Shown: positions 1-9,194, counted from the first letter of the stretch. The stretch: 64,000 nucleotides of DNA from Clostridium sp. (GCA_023663865.1 JAMPGU010000007.1:1-64000), one strand, 5' to 3'. The notes: a model not told the origin generated them from the letters alone. Program-made: numbers and translations.

Positions 1-58
1 ATAATATTATAGTTATTTGAATGGCAAAAATGTAACTGTTACAAAGGAAGGAAATATT

Positions 59-706
59 ATGGATATTAAAATTTCTCCGTCAATGCTTGCGAGTGATTAT
101 GCAAATCTTGAAAAAGAGCTCAAAAAATGTGAAAACGGCGGTGCAGATCTTATTCATCTGGATGTAATGGATGGCCATTTTGTGCCTAATATTTCTATAG
201 GTGCTCCGGTTATTAAAGCTATGAAAAGTGTGTGCAATGTTCCTTTCGATGTGCATTTGATGATTTCAAAGCCCTATGATTATATCGACGATTTTGTTGA
301 TGCCGGTGCAGATATTATTACCTTCCATACAGAATGTGACAGCGATATAGAGAAAACAATTGACAAGATCATCAGCAGCGGCTGCAAGGCGTCACTGGCT
401 GTTAAGCCAAATACCCCTGTAAGTGAAGTGTATCCTTATCTTGACAAGCTGTCTATGGTGCTGGTTATGACTGTTGAGCCGGGTTTTGGTGGTCAAAGCT
501 TTATGGAAAGCACGATGCCTAAGATTGCAGAGCTGAGAGCAAAATGCCCTGCGCTTGATATTCAGGTGGATGGCGGTATAAATACCGATACTGTTAAAAT
601 TGCAGGCAGTGCAGGTGCAAATGTATTTGTTGCCGGTTCAGCTGTATTTAAGAGTGAAAATCCGGCAGAAACAATAAAAATTTTAAAAAATAATGCAAGG
701 GCGTAA
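59..706 (+). CDS. rpe: ribulose-phosphate 3-epimerase
   Basis: Interconverts D-ribulose 5-phosphate and D-xylulose 5-phosphate in the cytoplasmic pentose phosphate pathway. The 215-residue product has the family length and TIM-barrel motifs: SPSMLASDYANL at the N-terminus, HLDVMDGHFVPN with metal-binding His and Asp, DVHLMI, VEPGFGGQSF, and QVDGGIN followed by VAGSAVF at the phosphate site. An in-frame ATG exists at 17, but the start at 59 is preferred: AAGGAAGG lies just upstream and the family begins at MDIKISPS. The gene is 9 bases from the next one, so they are probably cotranscribed. Identity is secure. Confidence 0.96.
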   Translation: MDIKISPSMLASDYANLEKELKKCENGGADLIHLDVMDGHFVPNISIGAPVIKAMKSVCNVPFDVHLMISKPYDYIDDFVDAGADIITFHTECDSDIEKTIDKIISSGCKASLAVKPNTPVSEVYPYLDKLSMVLVMTVEPGFGGQSFMESTMPKIAELRAKCPALDIQVDGGINTDTVKIAGSAGANVFVAGSAVFKSENPAETIKILKNNARA

Positions 707-715
707 TTACTTATT

Positions 716-1774
716 ATGAAAAAGAAAAAACGCTTTTATAATAATAAAAACCGTAATCAGAAGTGGACAGAAGTACCTGTCGGAAGAAAAATACAGTTTG
801 CTGATAAATATATCACGGACGAAGAAAAAAATTATAAATATGATAAAAATCAGAAAAAGCAGTCCAAGCCAAGGTTTACAAAAGAGAACTTTGAACGCTT
901 TTCCAAGGGCTTTATCATTGCTGTTCTATGTGTGCTGCTGGTGGGTGCAGGGTATACGGTAATGGATATCCATATGGAGCTTAATTCTATGCCCATAGCT
1001 GATGATCGTGATAATCGTAATGCAGCAGCACTGAGGGATATTGCAATAACGGTTAAGGGTGCGGAATGTCAGCCTCTTTCCTTAGATGCCGGTGTGATGC
1101 AAAATACGGTGATTGAGAATCTGAATAAAGCCGGTTATTCCTCTGTTATGTTTGACCTTAAAAGGAATGACGGAACCTTGGGATATATAAGCAGTCTTGC
1201 TACTGCAGATGCTTATGGGGGTATTTTGTCACCCTCCAGTGCGATAGCCGAGGCGGTTAAGATGTTTGGTGATAATGATATTATTCCTGTTGGCAGAATA
1301 TCTTGTTATATGGATAATGTTGCACCAAATGCAGATTTATCCGCTGCGGTAACAGTAAATGGGAAACTATACAAGGACACTGTAGGAAATACATATATCA
1401 ATCCGGACAGTGCCAATGGCTACAGTTATATCAAAAGCATTATTGAAGAGTCAATCGGAAATGGAATAACGGTATTTCTTTTGGATAATTATGATTTGCC
1501 TGAGGAGTTAACAGATAACTACAATGACGGTTTTGAGGCTTTGAGTGCAAGACTGTATAAGGATTTTGGTGATAATGTTAAGTTCCTGCAGGCAGTAGAT
1601 ATCAATATTGCTTCAAACAGTGCAAAAGCCGCTGAGCAGGAATGGAAAGAAAAGACAGAGAAAATCAATATCAGCGACAGTAATGCAGTATTTTGCATAA
1701 CTGCTAAAAATATCAATGCTGCAAAGAATATTGCAGAAAAATCAGATGCTGTAAATTATATTATTTTTGAATGA
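716..1774 (+). CDS. membrane-anchored protein with possible glycosidase-like domain
   Basis: No confident family. The 352-residue product starts with a very basic cytoplasmic region of about 65 residues, then one membrane segment near residues 66-87 (FIIAVLCVLLVGAGYTVM), then an extracytoplasmic domain. That domain has alternating strand and helix stretches such as AGYSSVMFDLKRNDGTLGY and NDIIPVGRISCYMDN, which loosely recall the TIM-barrel putative glycosidases of the DUF4015 type. The resemblance is by eye only. It sits between rpe and a second surface protein in the same direction. A role at the cell envelope is inference from the topology. Confidence 0.6.
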   Translation: MKKKKRFYNNKNRNQKWTEVPVGRKIQFADKYITDEEKNYKYDKNQKKQSKPRFTKENFERFSKGFIIAVLCVLLVGAGYTVMDIHMELNSMPIADDRDNRNAAALRDIAITVKGAECQPLSLDAGVMQNTVIENLNKAGYSSVMFDLKRNDGTLGYISSLATADAYGGILSPSSAIAEAVKMFGDNDIIPVGRISCYMDNVAPNADLSAAVTVNGKLYKDTVGNTYINPDSANGYSYIKSIIEESIGNGITVFLLDNYDLPEELTDNYNDGFEALSARLYKDFGDNVKFLQAVDINIASNSAKAAEQEWKEKTEKINISDSNAVFCITAKNINAAKNIAEKSDAVNYIIFE

Positions 1775-1784
1775 AGGTGAGCTT

Positions 1785-2621
1785 ATGAGGGCGAAAATCA
1801 GTTCGGTTCTATGGATTACACTTGTTCTTGTGTATATGATACTTTCGCCTATAAGTGTCTTTGCCCTTGATGATTCACCTGCACTGGCAGCAATCAGCTT
1901 TAAAAATGCAGTTATTGACACACCTTTTAATGAAGAGCAGCAGGAATATACTATTACGCTTAATGACAATACTACTTCTCCAACACTGGAGAAATATGGC
2001 ATTAAGGGTGACGCGGATATTTTTATAAATTATATTTATAACGAAACAAATCATCAAATCGGAATTACAGCTACACTGCAGTATGATGCAGGAAGCAGAA
2101 TATATAACTTTATGTATTCCAATCCCCCTGCAGTTGAGATAAATAGCAACAATAACCTGCGGTCTATTTATGCTTTATATGGTGAGCTGTCACCCCAGCT
2201 GAATGACGAGGATACGTCGTACAATTTGTATATTCCGTCGGATTTGACACAAATTACAATTACGCCTGTAACGAGTGATACAAATGCGTATTGTGCACCG
2301 ATAGAGCTGACGCTTACACCGGATCAGGCGCCCAAGATAACCCTGACCTGTATTGCCTCTGACGGAAGCAAAAAGGAATATACATTAAGTATAAAGCGTG
2401 TAAATAAAACAACGCAGGACATTAAATTTGAAATGTCCCAGGAGGATTTCAAGTCCTTTGTAGAGGGAACAAGAATTTATGAAAAGCCTGAATTTATGAT
2501 TACAATAGGCGGTATAGTTGCAGGGGTAATTATTATTCTTATTTTGTTTGCAGTAACAAAAAGGATTACAATTAATCCAATGGATAAGGACGAGGTGTCG
2601 TTCTATCGTGATGATAAATAG
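1785..2621 (+). CDS. cell-surface protein with cadherin-like beta-sandwich repeats
   Basis: Secreted and membrane-tethered protein of 278 residues. It has a signal peptide (about residues 1-25, ending SPISVFA), two beta-sandwich segments, and a C-terminal membrane helix near residues 235-258 (IVAGVIIILILFAV) with a short charged tail inside. The second segment shows the pattern of the cadherin-like beta-sandwich family: LRSIYALYGELSPQLN, then YNLYIP, then KKEYTLSIKR. A TTG lies upstream at 1767, but ATG at 1785 has GGTGAG at good spacing and begins the signal peptide. Likely binds or displays something at the surface; the ligand is unknown. Confidence 0.7.
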   Translation: MRAKISSVLWITLVLVYMILSPISVFALDDSPALAAISFKNAVIDTPFNEEQQEYTITLNDNTTSPTLEKYGIKGDADIFINYIYNETNHQIGITATLQYDAGSRIYNFMYSNPPAVEINSNNNLRSIYALYGELSPQLNDEDTSYNLYIPSDLTQITITPVTSDTNAYCAPIELTLTPDQAPKITLTCIASDGSKKEYTLSIKRVNKTTQDIKFEMSQEDFKSFVEGTRIYEKPEFMITIGGIVAGVIIILILFAVTKRITINPMDKDEVSFYRDDK

Positions 2622-2658
2622 TTTTTGATTTATCAATAAAATGGAAGGAGATGCTATT

Positions 2659-4044
2659 ATGAATCTTGAGGAAATCACATTAGAAGAAATAATAGAACAA
2701 ATTTCATCTCTTTACAGGAGCAAAAATTATTCTAAAATAAAACAGATATTATCCGATTTTAACCCGGCTGATATTGCTTTAATATTTGATGAATTTCAAA
2801 ATGAACAGAGAATTCTGCTGTTTCGTCTGCTTCCGAAGGAGGAGGCGGCAGAGACCTTTGTTGAGCTGGATGGTGATACGCAGGAAGCGTTAATTCGTGC
2901 CTTTTCCGATACGGAGCTTAGAGAGGTTATTGATGAGCTTTATCTTGATGATACGGTTGATATTATCGAGGAAATGCCTGCAACAATTGTTAAAAGAATT
3001 TTACGCAATACAGACAGTCAGACAAGAGCATCAATCAACACGCTGTTAAAATATCCTGAGGATAGTGCCGGCTCCATTATGACACCGGAGTTTGTAGACC
3101 TGAAAAAGGATAACACGGTTGAGGATGCCTTTAAGCGTATCAGACGCACCGGTGTGGATAAAGAAACGATATATACCTGTTATGTAACAGATAAATCAAG
3201 ACATTTGATTGGTGTAATAACTGTAAAGGAGCTTTTGCTGCACGAACAGGAAGATAAAATTGAAGACCTGATGGAGACCAATGTTATCTATATCAACACC
3301 CATGATGACCAGGAAACCGCGGCAGATTTGTTCAGCAAGTACGATTTTCTTGCTCTGCCTGTTGTGGATATGGAGCAGAGGCTTGTAGGTATTATTACCG
3401 TCGATGACGCTATGGACGTCTTGGTAGACGAGAGTACCGAGGATATCCATAAGATGAACGCGATTATGCCAAACGAAAAGCCTTATCTGAAGATGAGTGT
3501 TTTTGAAACCTGGAAATCGAGAATTTTATGGCTGCTGTTTCTTATGGTTAGTGCCACATTTACAGGTATGATTTTAAATGCTTTTGAGGATAAGCTGTCG
3601 GCACTGATTATTCTTACCTCGTTTATCCCCATGCTGACCGGTACAAGCGGTAACGCAGGAGGGCAGGCAAGTGCGGTTATTATTCGAGCTCTTTCAATTA
3701 AAGAGATAGACTTTAAGGATATTTTTAAGGTTATGTGGAAAGAGTTCAGAGTAGGTATGGTATGCGGTATCACACTTGCGGCGGTTAATTTTGTCAAGAT
3801 TTGGTTGATTGACAAGTCCCTTTTGGGTATGGATGGTATTACCGTTAAGGTGGATTTGGTTATCAGTCTTACGCTGGTTATTGAAATTATTTTTGCAAAA
3901 ATGGTTGGATGTGCTTTCCCTATTTTAGCAAAGAAAATGAAGCTCGACCCGGCTGTTATTTCTTCTCCGTTTATTACAACGGTGATGGATGCACTTTCCT
4001 TATTGGTTTATTTCGGGCTGGCTACAGCCATTTTGCATATTTAA
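2659..4044 (+). CDS. mgtE: magnesium transporter MgtE
   Basis: Mg2+ channel of the inner membrane, gated by its own cytoplasmic domains. The 461-residue product has the MgtE order: N-terminal helical domain (DFNPADIALIFDE, LLPKEEAAETF), paired CBS domains at about residues 130-255 (AGSIMTPEFVDL, GVITVKELL, GIITVDDAMDV), and a five-helix pore domain with the signature TGTSGNAGGQASAV and the late SPFITTVMDALSLLVYF. The ATG at 2641 overlaps the ribosome-binding site GGAAGGAG, so the start at 2659 is preferred. No M-box riboswitch could be recognised in the 37-base gap upstream. Confidence 0.96.
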   Translation: MNLEEITLEEIIEQISSLYRSKNYSKIKQILSDFNPADIALIFDEFQNEQRILLFRLLPKEEAAETFVELDGDTQEALIRAFSDTELREVIDELYLDDTVDIIEEMPATIVKRILRNTDSQTRASINTLLKYPEDSAGSIMTPEFVDLKKDNTVEDAFKRIRRTGVDKETIYTCYVTDKSRHLIGVITVKELLLHEQEDKIEDLMETNVIYINTHDDQETAADLFSKYDFLALPVVDMEQRLVGIITVDDAMDVLVDESTEDIHKMNAIMPNEKPYLKMSVFETWKSRILWLLFLMVSATFTGMILNAFEDKLSALIILTSFIPMLTGTSGNAGGQASAVIIRALSIKEIDFKDIFKVMWKEFRVGMVCGITLAAVNFVKIWLIDKSLLGMDGITVKVDLVISLTLVIEIIFAKMVGCAFPILAKKMKLDPAVISSPFITTVMDALSLLVYFGLATAILHI

Positions 4045-4074
4045 ATTTTAGAAAATACAGGAGAATGTTAAATT

Positions 4075-5229
4075 ATGAAAATAGAAATTTCTGATAATAT
4101 CAAATATATTGGTGCAAGTGTATATGACTTGGATTTATTTGAAAGTCAGTATATTGTTCCAAATGGTATGGCGTATAATTCGTATATTATTTTTGATGAA
4201 AAAATCGCAGTTATGGACACAGTTGACCGTATTGTGGGTGAGCAGTGGCTTCAGAATTTGCAGAATGCTTTAGACGGCAAAGTACCTGATTATTTGGTGG
4301 TTCAGCACCTTGAGCCTGACCATTCCGGAAACATTGATGCAATTGTGCATTTATATCCGGATATAGAGATTGTTTGCTCTGCCAAGGCAAAGGCAATGCT
4401 GCCCCAGTTTGCTGATGTGGACGAAAGCAAAATTATTGCAAAAAATGAGGGTGAAACCCTTGAACTCGGCAGTCACACATTAACCTTTGTTATGGCACCT
4501 ATGGTGCATTGGCCTGAGGTTATGATGAGCTATGAAAGCAGTGAGAAGGCTTTGTTCTCAGCAGATGCTTTTGGTAAGTTCGGTGCAATGGATGCAGATG
4601 AGGGCTGGTCCTGTGAAGCAAGAAGATATTATTTTAATATTGTCGGCAAATACGGTATACCTGTACAAGCTGTGCTGAAAAAAGCAGCAGGTCTTGAAAT
4701 AAATACAATCTGTCCTTTGCATGGCCCTATTCTGACAGATACGATTCCTGAAGTGTTAAAGCTGTACAACACATGGTCATCCTATGAGCCGGAGGATGAG
4801 GGTGTATTTATTGCATATGCATCCATTCACGGCAATACTGCACAGGCTGCAGAAAAAATGAAGAAAATTCTGGAAGCCAAGGGCTGTCCTCGGGTAGCAA
4901 TTGCAGATTTGTCCAGAGATGATATTGCGGAATGTGTGGAGGATGCTTTCCGTCACAGCACACTTTTATGTATGGCATCCAGCTATGACGGCGGTGTTTT
5001 TGCTCCGATGAGTGACTTCCTGCATCATTTAAAAAGCAAGGCTTTCCAGAACAGACGTGTTGCACTTGTTGAAAATGCGTCATGGGCTCCAAGTGCGGTA
5101 AGGACTATGAAGGCTGAATTTGAAAGTATGAAGAACATAACCTTGGTTGATAAGGTTGTTACAATTAAAACAAGGGTTAAGGACGAGGATATTCAGGCTC
5201 TGGAGGCACTGGCAGATATCATTAAATAA
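4075..5229 (+). CDS. flavodiiron protein (A-type flavoprotein, O2/NO reductase)
   Basis: Cytoplasmic detoxifying reductase of anaerobes, reducing O2 to water or NO to N2O with electrons from rubredoxin or a similar donor. The 384-residue product has an N-terminal metallo-beta-lactamase-fold diiron domain and a C-terminal flavodoxin domain. Diiron ligands are visible as H78-x-E80-x-D82-H83 (QHLEPDHSGN), a further His in MVHWPEVM, Asp in LFSADAFGKFGA and His in CPLHGPI. The flavodoxin part begins near residue 243 with VFIAYASIHGNTAQAAEKM, the FMN phosphate loop. No rubredoxin extension is present, so an outside partner is needed. It suggests a strict anaerobe exposed to some oxygen. Confidence 0.95.
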   Translation: MKIEISDNIKYIGASVYDLDLFESQYIVPNGMAYNSYIIFDEKIAVMDTVDRIVGEQWLQNLQNALDGKVPDYLVVQHLEPDHSGNIDAIVHLYPDIEIVCSAKAKAMLPQFADVDESKIIAKNEGETLELGSHTLTFVMAPMVHWPEVMMSYESSEKALFSADAFGKFGAMDADEGWSCEARRYYFNIVGKYGIPVQAVLKKAAGLEINTICPLHGPILTDTIPEVLKLYNTWSSYEPEDEGVFIAYASIHGNTAQAAEKMKKILEAKGCPRVAIADLSRDDIAECVEDAFRHSTLLCMASSYDGGVFAPMSDFLHHLKSKAFQNRRVALVENASWAPSAVRTMKAEFESMKNITLVDKVVTIKTRVKDEDIQALEALADIIK

Positions 5230-5310
5230 GTGTTGGCAATTTATAATTCTGCAGATTATCCTGCTATAATGTGATTGATATTTGCAGAATTTGAGCAGAT
5301 TTTTATTATA

Positions 5311-5339
5311 TTGACAAATTCATTCGTTTGTATTATGAT
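5311..5339 (+). promoter_or_regulatory. sigma-A promoter for the amidohydrolase remnant
   Basis: TTGACA at 5311-5316, a 17-base spacer, then TATGAT at 5334-5339. The transcript would begin near 5346, about 25 bases before the ATG at 5372. Both boxes match sigma-A consensus well, so the small downstream ORF is probably transcribed on its own. Confidence 0.75.
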
Positions 5340-5371
5340 TGCAGTGTAATATAATCTGATGGAGTACGTTT

Positions 5372-5698
5372 ATGACCATTGTTTATAAAAATGCAAACTT
5401 TATTTCACTGAACAGTGAAGGCGCAATATATTCTGTAATGGTTACGCATGGTAAGGAAATCGTTTATGTCGGATACAATACGCCGCTTTGCTATGACAAT
5501 GCCAAGGTGGTTGATCTGAATAATGGCTATGTTCTGCCTTTGGTTAACGATATGCTTTATTATGATGACAGCCATGCCAGCTGTAAGATTCTTGAAGCGG
5601 GGCAGCAGGCAGATTTTATTGTTCTTGACAGAAATGTTTTGAATGAGGATAATCCTCAAATTTTAGGGGTTTATAAAAAAGGCAAAAGAAAAGTATAA
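5372..5698 (+). CDS. amidohydrolase reduced to its beta-sandwich domain (barrel missing)
   Basis: The 108-residue product matches only the two ends of an amidohydrolase of the YtcJ/imidazolonepropionase type. Residues about 1-65 (YKNANFISLN, GKEIVYVGYN, VVDLNNGYVLPL) are the N-terminal strands that normally lead into the metal-binding HxH. Residues about 76-108 (ILEAGQQADFIVLDRNVL, GVYKKGKRKV) are the C-terminal strands. The roughly 350-400 residue TIM barrel with all metal ligands is absent, and the expected GFIDxHxH is replaced by VNDMLYYDDSH. It has its own promoter, a GGAG ribosome-binding site and a terminator. It may be a decayed gene or a retained stand-alone domain. It cannot be a normal hydrolase. 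Confidence 0.6.
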   Translation: MTIVYKNANFISLNSEGAIYSVMVTHGKEIVYVGYNTPLCYDNAKVVDLNNGYVLPLVNDMLYYDDSHASCKILEAGQQADFIVLDRNVLNEDNPQILGVYKKGKRKV

Positions 5699-5711
5699 AT
5701 AAAAATAATTT

Positions 5712-5744
5712 AGGAGAAGAAAGTTCGCTTTCTTCTCCTTTAAT
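5712..5744. terminator. bidirectional terminator with UUCG tetraloop
   Basis: A perfect 12-bp stem (5712-5723 with 5728-5739) closes a TTCG tetraloop and is followed by TTAATTTTT. On the other strand the stem is followed by AAATTATTTTTATT. It lies between convergent genes ending at 5698 and 5751, so it probably serves both. Confidence 0.85.
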
Positions 5745-5750
5745 TTTTGC

Positions 5751-6509
5751 TCAGTTGATTTCAATATCGCCCAAATCTGTTTTGGCTGTTAAAATGATTT
5801 CTGCCCGGCTGTCACTGTTTTTTATGTCACAATTACCAAGAGAGGTTTCTCCCTCTATTTTAATATTGTTGGTGAAATGAATATCTATATCACCCAGGTC
5901 TGTAGTAGCCGATGACTGTGAATTAATATTAATTTGGTCAATATCAATGTCGCCTAAATCGGTGTGCAGATCAAAGCTTCCTTCAAGATATTTTGCCTTG
6001 ATATCTCCATAATCAGTTGAGATTTTAAGATCAGTAATCAATCTGCTGTCAATTTCTACATCTCCGAATTGTGATGCTATATCAAGACTGTTCAGATTTT
6101 CAGGAATATACAATTCAATATCAACGCCGTGGGTGCGTGAATTTGAAAACCAATTCATATTGCTTTTGTTCAGGGATTCGCTTTTCACAATTAAAGCTTC
6201 ATTATCGCTGCTGACATTCATCAGGTCGCTGTTATATCCCTTAGCAGTTATTCGGATAGTGTCATCACTGCTGCTTTTGACTGTAATATCACCTGCAGCA
6301 GAACGAATGACGATATCCTTTATTTGGTCTGCGCTGTAGCTTTCATCATAAATAATTTGGCTGTTTTCCATTACGCTATAATGATTTTTCAGCAGTGACA
6401 AAGACCCTCCGCATATCGCGTAAATCATAATTGCACTGAGCAGTATAACAATTGTGCTGAGCAATACAATCAGAGTGATAATAATTCCTCTGTTATTTTT
6501 CTGCGTCAT
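5751..6509 (-). CDS. membrane-anchored DUF4097-like beta-helix protein
   Basis: A 252-residue protein with a basic start, one N-terminal membrane helix (about residues 9-32, IIITLIVLLSTIVILLSAIM) and an extracytoplasmic part rich in short beta repeats: GDVEID, YGDIKAK, LGDIDID, LGDIDIH, LGNCDIK, LGDIEIN. The repeated (T/S)-D-(L/Y)-G-D-I motif and topology match the DUF4097 putative adhesin family. It overlaps the upstream XRE regulator by 17 bases, so the two are translationally coupled. Family members often sit beside PadR or XRE regulators in envelope-stress loci. The function here is unknown. Confidence 0.8.
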   Translation of the reverse strand: MTQKNNRGIIITLIVLLSTIVILLSAIMIYAICGGSLSLLKNHYSVMENSQIIYDESYSADQIKDIVIRSAAGDITVKSSSDDTIRITAKGYNSDLMNVSSDNEALIVKSESLNKSNMNWFSNSRTHGVDIELYIPENLNSLDIASQFGDVEIDSRLITDLKISTDYGDIKAKYLEGSFDLHTDLGDIDIDQININSQSSATTDLGDIDIHFTNNIKIEGETSLGNCDIKNSDSRAEIILTAKTDLGDIEIN

Positions 6510-7185
6510 TTGCTTCGTTTCCTTTCAATGTAAAAATCAGTTTAATTATTTCACATACAATGCCATAAATTACCCACATGAGCCATGTAATCTGCCATGC
6601 TTTTGTTAAAAAGCTGATAAGCATATATAGGATTAAGGTGATGCCGGATAGTATAGTTGTGATTTGCTTATACAGGCGATGCTCCTTTGTTACCAGCTGA
6701 TTTATCTGCTGCTTTGTTTTGGACATCGCACCAAAAACAACAAGCACAGTTGCTGCAGCTACGATTAGAAAAAAGGTGCATAGCATAGGCTTGGAATTAT
6801 CAAATATAAAAAATGGTATTACAGATATGATGTAAAGACCGATTGCTATAGCGATGAGCAGCGAGGATTTTCGCTTGCTTTTTTCAATACTATCGTCATT
6901 GCTGTCAACGGCGGAAGTGTCATAATGTACTGAATCATAGTCATTGCCATACGGATTATTGTATTCCTTGGGAGGATTTTCTTCTGCTTTTATACCCTTT
7001 ACCAGTTCATCTGTGCTTATTTCATACAAATCGCACAAAGGCAGGATTTTGTCAAAATCAGGGGTGGACTGATTTGTTTCCCATTTTGAGATGGTTTGTC
7101 TGGTTACTCCAAGTATTTCAGCCGCCTTTTCCTGAGACAGTCCCTTTGATTTTCGCATTTCGTATAATCGGTTGCCTAAAGTCAT
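6493..7185 (-). CDS. XRE-family regulator with C-terminal membrane domain
   Basis: A 230-residue protein. Residues about 5-60 form a cro/C1-type helix-turn-helix (LSQEKAAEILGVTRQTISKW), followed by a polar linker rich in Asn, Asp and Tyr, then about four hydrophobic segments (near 110-128, 133-152, 175-195 and 198-217). This tethers a repressor-like domain to the membrane. It is the first gene of a two-gene unit with the DUF4097-like gene and is divergent from asnB. An inverted repeat at 7212-7233 in its promoter region is a plausible autoregulatory site. Confidence 0.85.
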   Translation of the reverse strand: MTLGNRLYEMRKSKGLSQEKAAEILGVTRQTISKWETNQSTPDFDKILPLCDLYEISTDELVKGIKAEENPPKEYNNPYGNDYDSVHYDTSAVDSNDDSIEKSKRKSSLLIAIAIGLYIISVIPFFIFDNSKPMLCTFFLIVAAATVLVVFGAMSKTKQQINQLVTKEHRLYKQITTILSGITLILYMLISFLTKAWQITWLMWVIYGIVCEIIKLIFTLKGNEANDAEK

Positions 7186-7211
7186 ATTATTACCGCCAAA
7201 TATTTTTATTT

Positions 7212-7258
7212 ATTCAATAGGTATACATTGAATTATTGTTTGTCTGTTTAAATTCAAT
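7212..7258. promoter_or_regulatory. candidate operator for the XRE regulator
   Basis: ATTCAAT (7212-7218) and ATTGAAT (7227-7233) form a perfect 7-bp inverted repeat with an 8-base spacer. A further AATTCAAT sits at 7251-7258. The sites lie 27-73 bases upstream of the regulator start. Autoregulation is inferred from position and symmetry only. Confidence 0.5.
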
Positions 7259-7370
7259 ATATCATAATTTGCGCTGAAATACCAGCAATTTGTATTGGAA
7301 GTTTGTCAACTGCAATTAACATTTAACGATTTTTTCCAATTCACATATAATATGCAGAGGTGATTTATAT

Positions 7371-9194
7371 ATGTGCGGAATAGCAGGAATTTTATCCCAG
7401 TCCATAGATTTAAGAGCAGAAAGACCAATGATAGAGCGTGTCAGCGATACGCTGAAGCTCAGGGGTCCGGATGGTAAAGGCGAATATATCGACAGAGATG
7501 CGGCGTTAATACATCGCAGGCTGGCGGTAATTGATGTTGAAAAGGGAAGCCAGCCAATGCAGTTTGGCAAATATATCATTGTATATAACGGCGAGCTTTA
7601 TAATACAGAGGAGGTAAGGGAGGCTCTTGTCTCCTGCGGATATGAATTTGATACTCACTGTGACACAGAGGTGGTACTGAAGGCCTTTGATAAGTGGCAG
7701 GAGGAAAGTGTAAAAAAGCTGAATGGAATTTTTGCTTATGCAGTTTATGATGTGCAGAGTAAAAGACTGTTTGCTGCCCGTGACAGAATTGGTGTAAAGC
7801 CATTATATTACGCGAAAAAGGGTGACCAGTTTTCCTTTGCCAGCAGAATAAACAGCTTACTATGTATGCCGAATATAAAGCCGGTTGTGGATGAAGACGG
7901 ACTTAATGAAATCTTTATGCTGGGGCCTGCCAAAACAATCGGAAAGGGTATTTTTAAGGATATCAAGGAGCTGCCGCCTGCAAGCTATATGACATATTCC
8001 AAGGGCAGGCTTGACATCCACTGCTATTGGAACTTGACTGCTCAGGATAATTTTGAAACCAGGGACGAGGCAGTAGAGCATACCCATTTTCTTGTTAAGG
8101 ATTCCATTGAACGTCAGCTTGTCAGTGATGTTCCTTTGGCAACCTTTTTAAGCGGCGGGCTTGACTCCTCAATTATATCCAAGGTGGCAAGTGATTATTA
8201 TCAGGCAAAGGGAGAAAGGCTGAACACCTATTCTGTTGATTATGTGGATAATGACAAGTATTTTACGAAAAGCCTGTTCCAGCCCAATAAGGATTCAGAT
8301 TATATTGGCTTTATGAGCGATTATATCCAGTCTGTTCATCATAATGTGATTCTGGATAATACGGATGTGGCAAATGCCTTAGGTGATGCAGCCATTGCCC
8401 GCGGTGTGCCTGCCTTTGCCGATGTGGACTCATCCTTAATGCTGTTTTGCAGAGAGGTGAAAAAGAATTTTACGGTTTGCTTATCAGGGGAATGTGCAGA
8501 CGAAATTTTTGGAGGATATCCTTGGTATCACCGAAAGGAGATATTGTTTGAGGATACGTTTCCATGGTCACGTTCAACGGATGTAAGACGAAGTATTTTA
8601 AAGCAGGGTGTACTGCCGAAGGGTGAGGAATATCTTAGAAATGCGTACGATACAACAATTGCCGATGTTTCCTATCTGGATACAGACAGCAGACTGGAAA
8701 AACGAATGCGCGAGATGTTCATTCTTAACTTAAAGTGGTTTATGCAGACCCTGCTTTACCGCAAGGATGTTATGAGTATGGAATCCTCACTTGAGGTTCG
8801 TGTGCCGTTTTGTGATTATCGTTTGGTGGAGTATGCCTATAATTTACCATGGGAGCTGAAGGCTCTTGACGGCAGGGAGAAGGGTATACTGCGCAAAGCC
8901 TTTGAAAATGAACTGCCTGAGGAAATTGCTTGGAGAAAAAAGAGCCCTTATCCAAAAACACACAATCCGATTTATTTTGACGCTGTATGTAATTTGGTTA
9001 AATCGGCTTTGAATGATAAAACCTGCCAGCTCAGCGAGCTTATTGATGTTAAGGCAGTGGAAAATTTGATTGCAAATCCGAATGGCCTATCTGAGCCATG
9101 GTATGGTCAGCTTATGCGCTCACCGCAGATATTGGCATATATTTATCAGATATATGTTTGGATAAAAAAGAACAATGTTGAATTTGAGATATAA
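7371..9194 (+). CDS. asnB: asparagine synthase (glutamine-hydrolysing)
   Basis: Converts aspartate, glutamine and ATP into asparagine, glutamate, AMP and PPi in the cytoplasm. The 607-residue product begins MCGIAGIL, with Cys2 the class II glutaminase nucleophile. RGPDGKGEY, VYNGELYN and DRIGVKPLYY are conserved glutaminase segments. The synthetase half carries the PP-loop SGGLDSS near residues 260-266 and CLSGECADEIFGGYPWY. A TATAAT box at 7346-7351 and AGAGGTGA before the start suggest its own promoter. The organism also has gatCAB with an Asn-specifying T-box (see 36995-37241), so it may have two routes to asparagine or Asn-tRNA. Confidence 0.95.
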   Translation: MCGIAGILSQSIDLRAERPMIERVSDTLKLRGPDGKGEYIDRDAALIHRRLAVIDVEKGSQPMQFGKYIIVYNGELYNTEEVREALVSCGYEFDTHCDTEVVLKAFDKWQEESVKKLNGIFAYAVYDVQSKRLFAARDRIGVKPLYYAKKGDQFSFASRINSLLCMPNIKPVVDEDGLNEIFMLGPAKTIGKGIFKDIKELPPASYMTYSKGRLDIHCYWNLTAQDNFETRDEAVEHTHFLVKDSIERQLVSDVPLATFLSGGLDSSIISKVASDYYQAKGERLNTYSVDYVDNDKYFTKSLFQPNKDSDYIGFMSDYIQSVHHNVILDNTDVANALGDAAIARGVPAFADVDSSLMLFCREVKKNFTVCLSGECADEIFGGYPWYHRKEILFEDTFPWSRSTDVRRSILKQGVLPKGEEYLRNAYDTTIADVSYLDTDSRLEKRMREMFILNLKWFMQTLLYRKDVMSMESSLEVRVPFCDYRLVEYAYNLPWELKALDGREKGILRKAFENELPEEIAWRKKSPYPKTHNPIYFDAVCNLVKSALNDKTCQLSELIDVKAVENLIANPNGLSEPWYGQLMRSPQILAYIYQIYVWIKKNNVEFEI

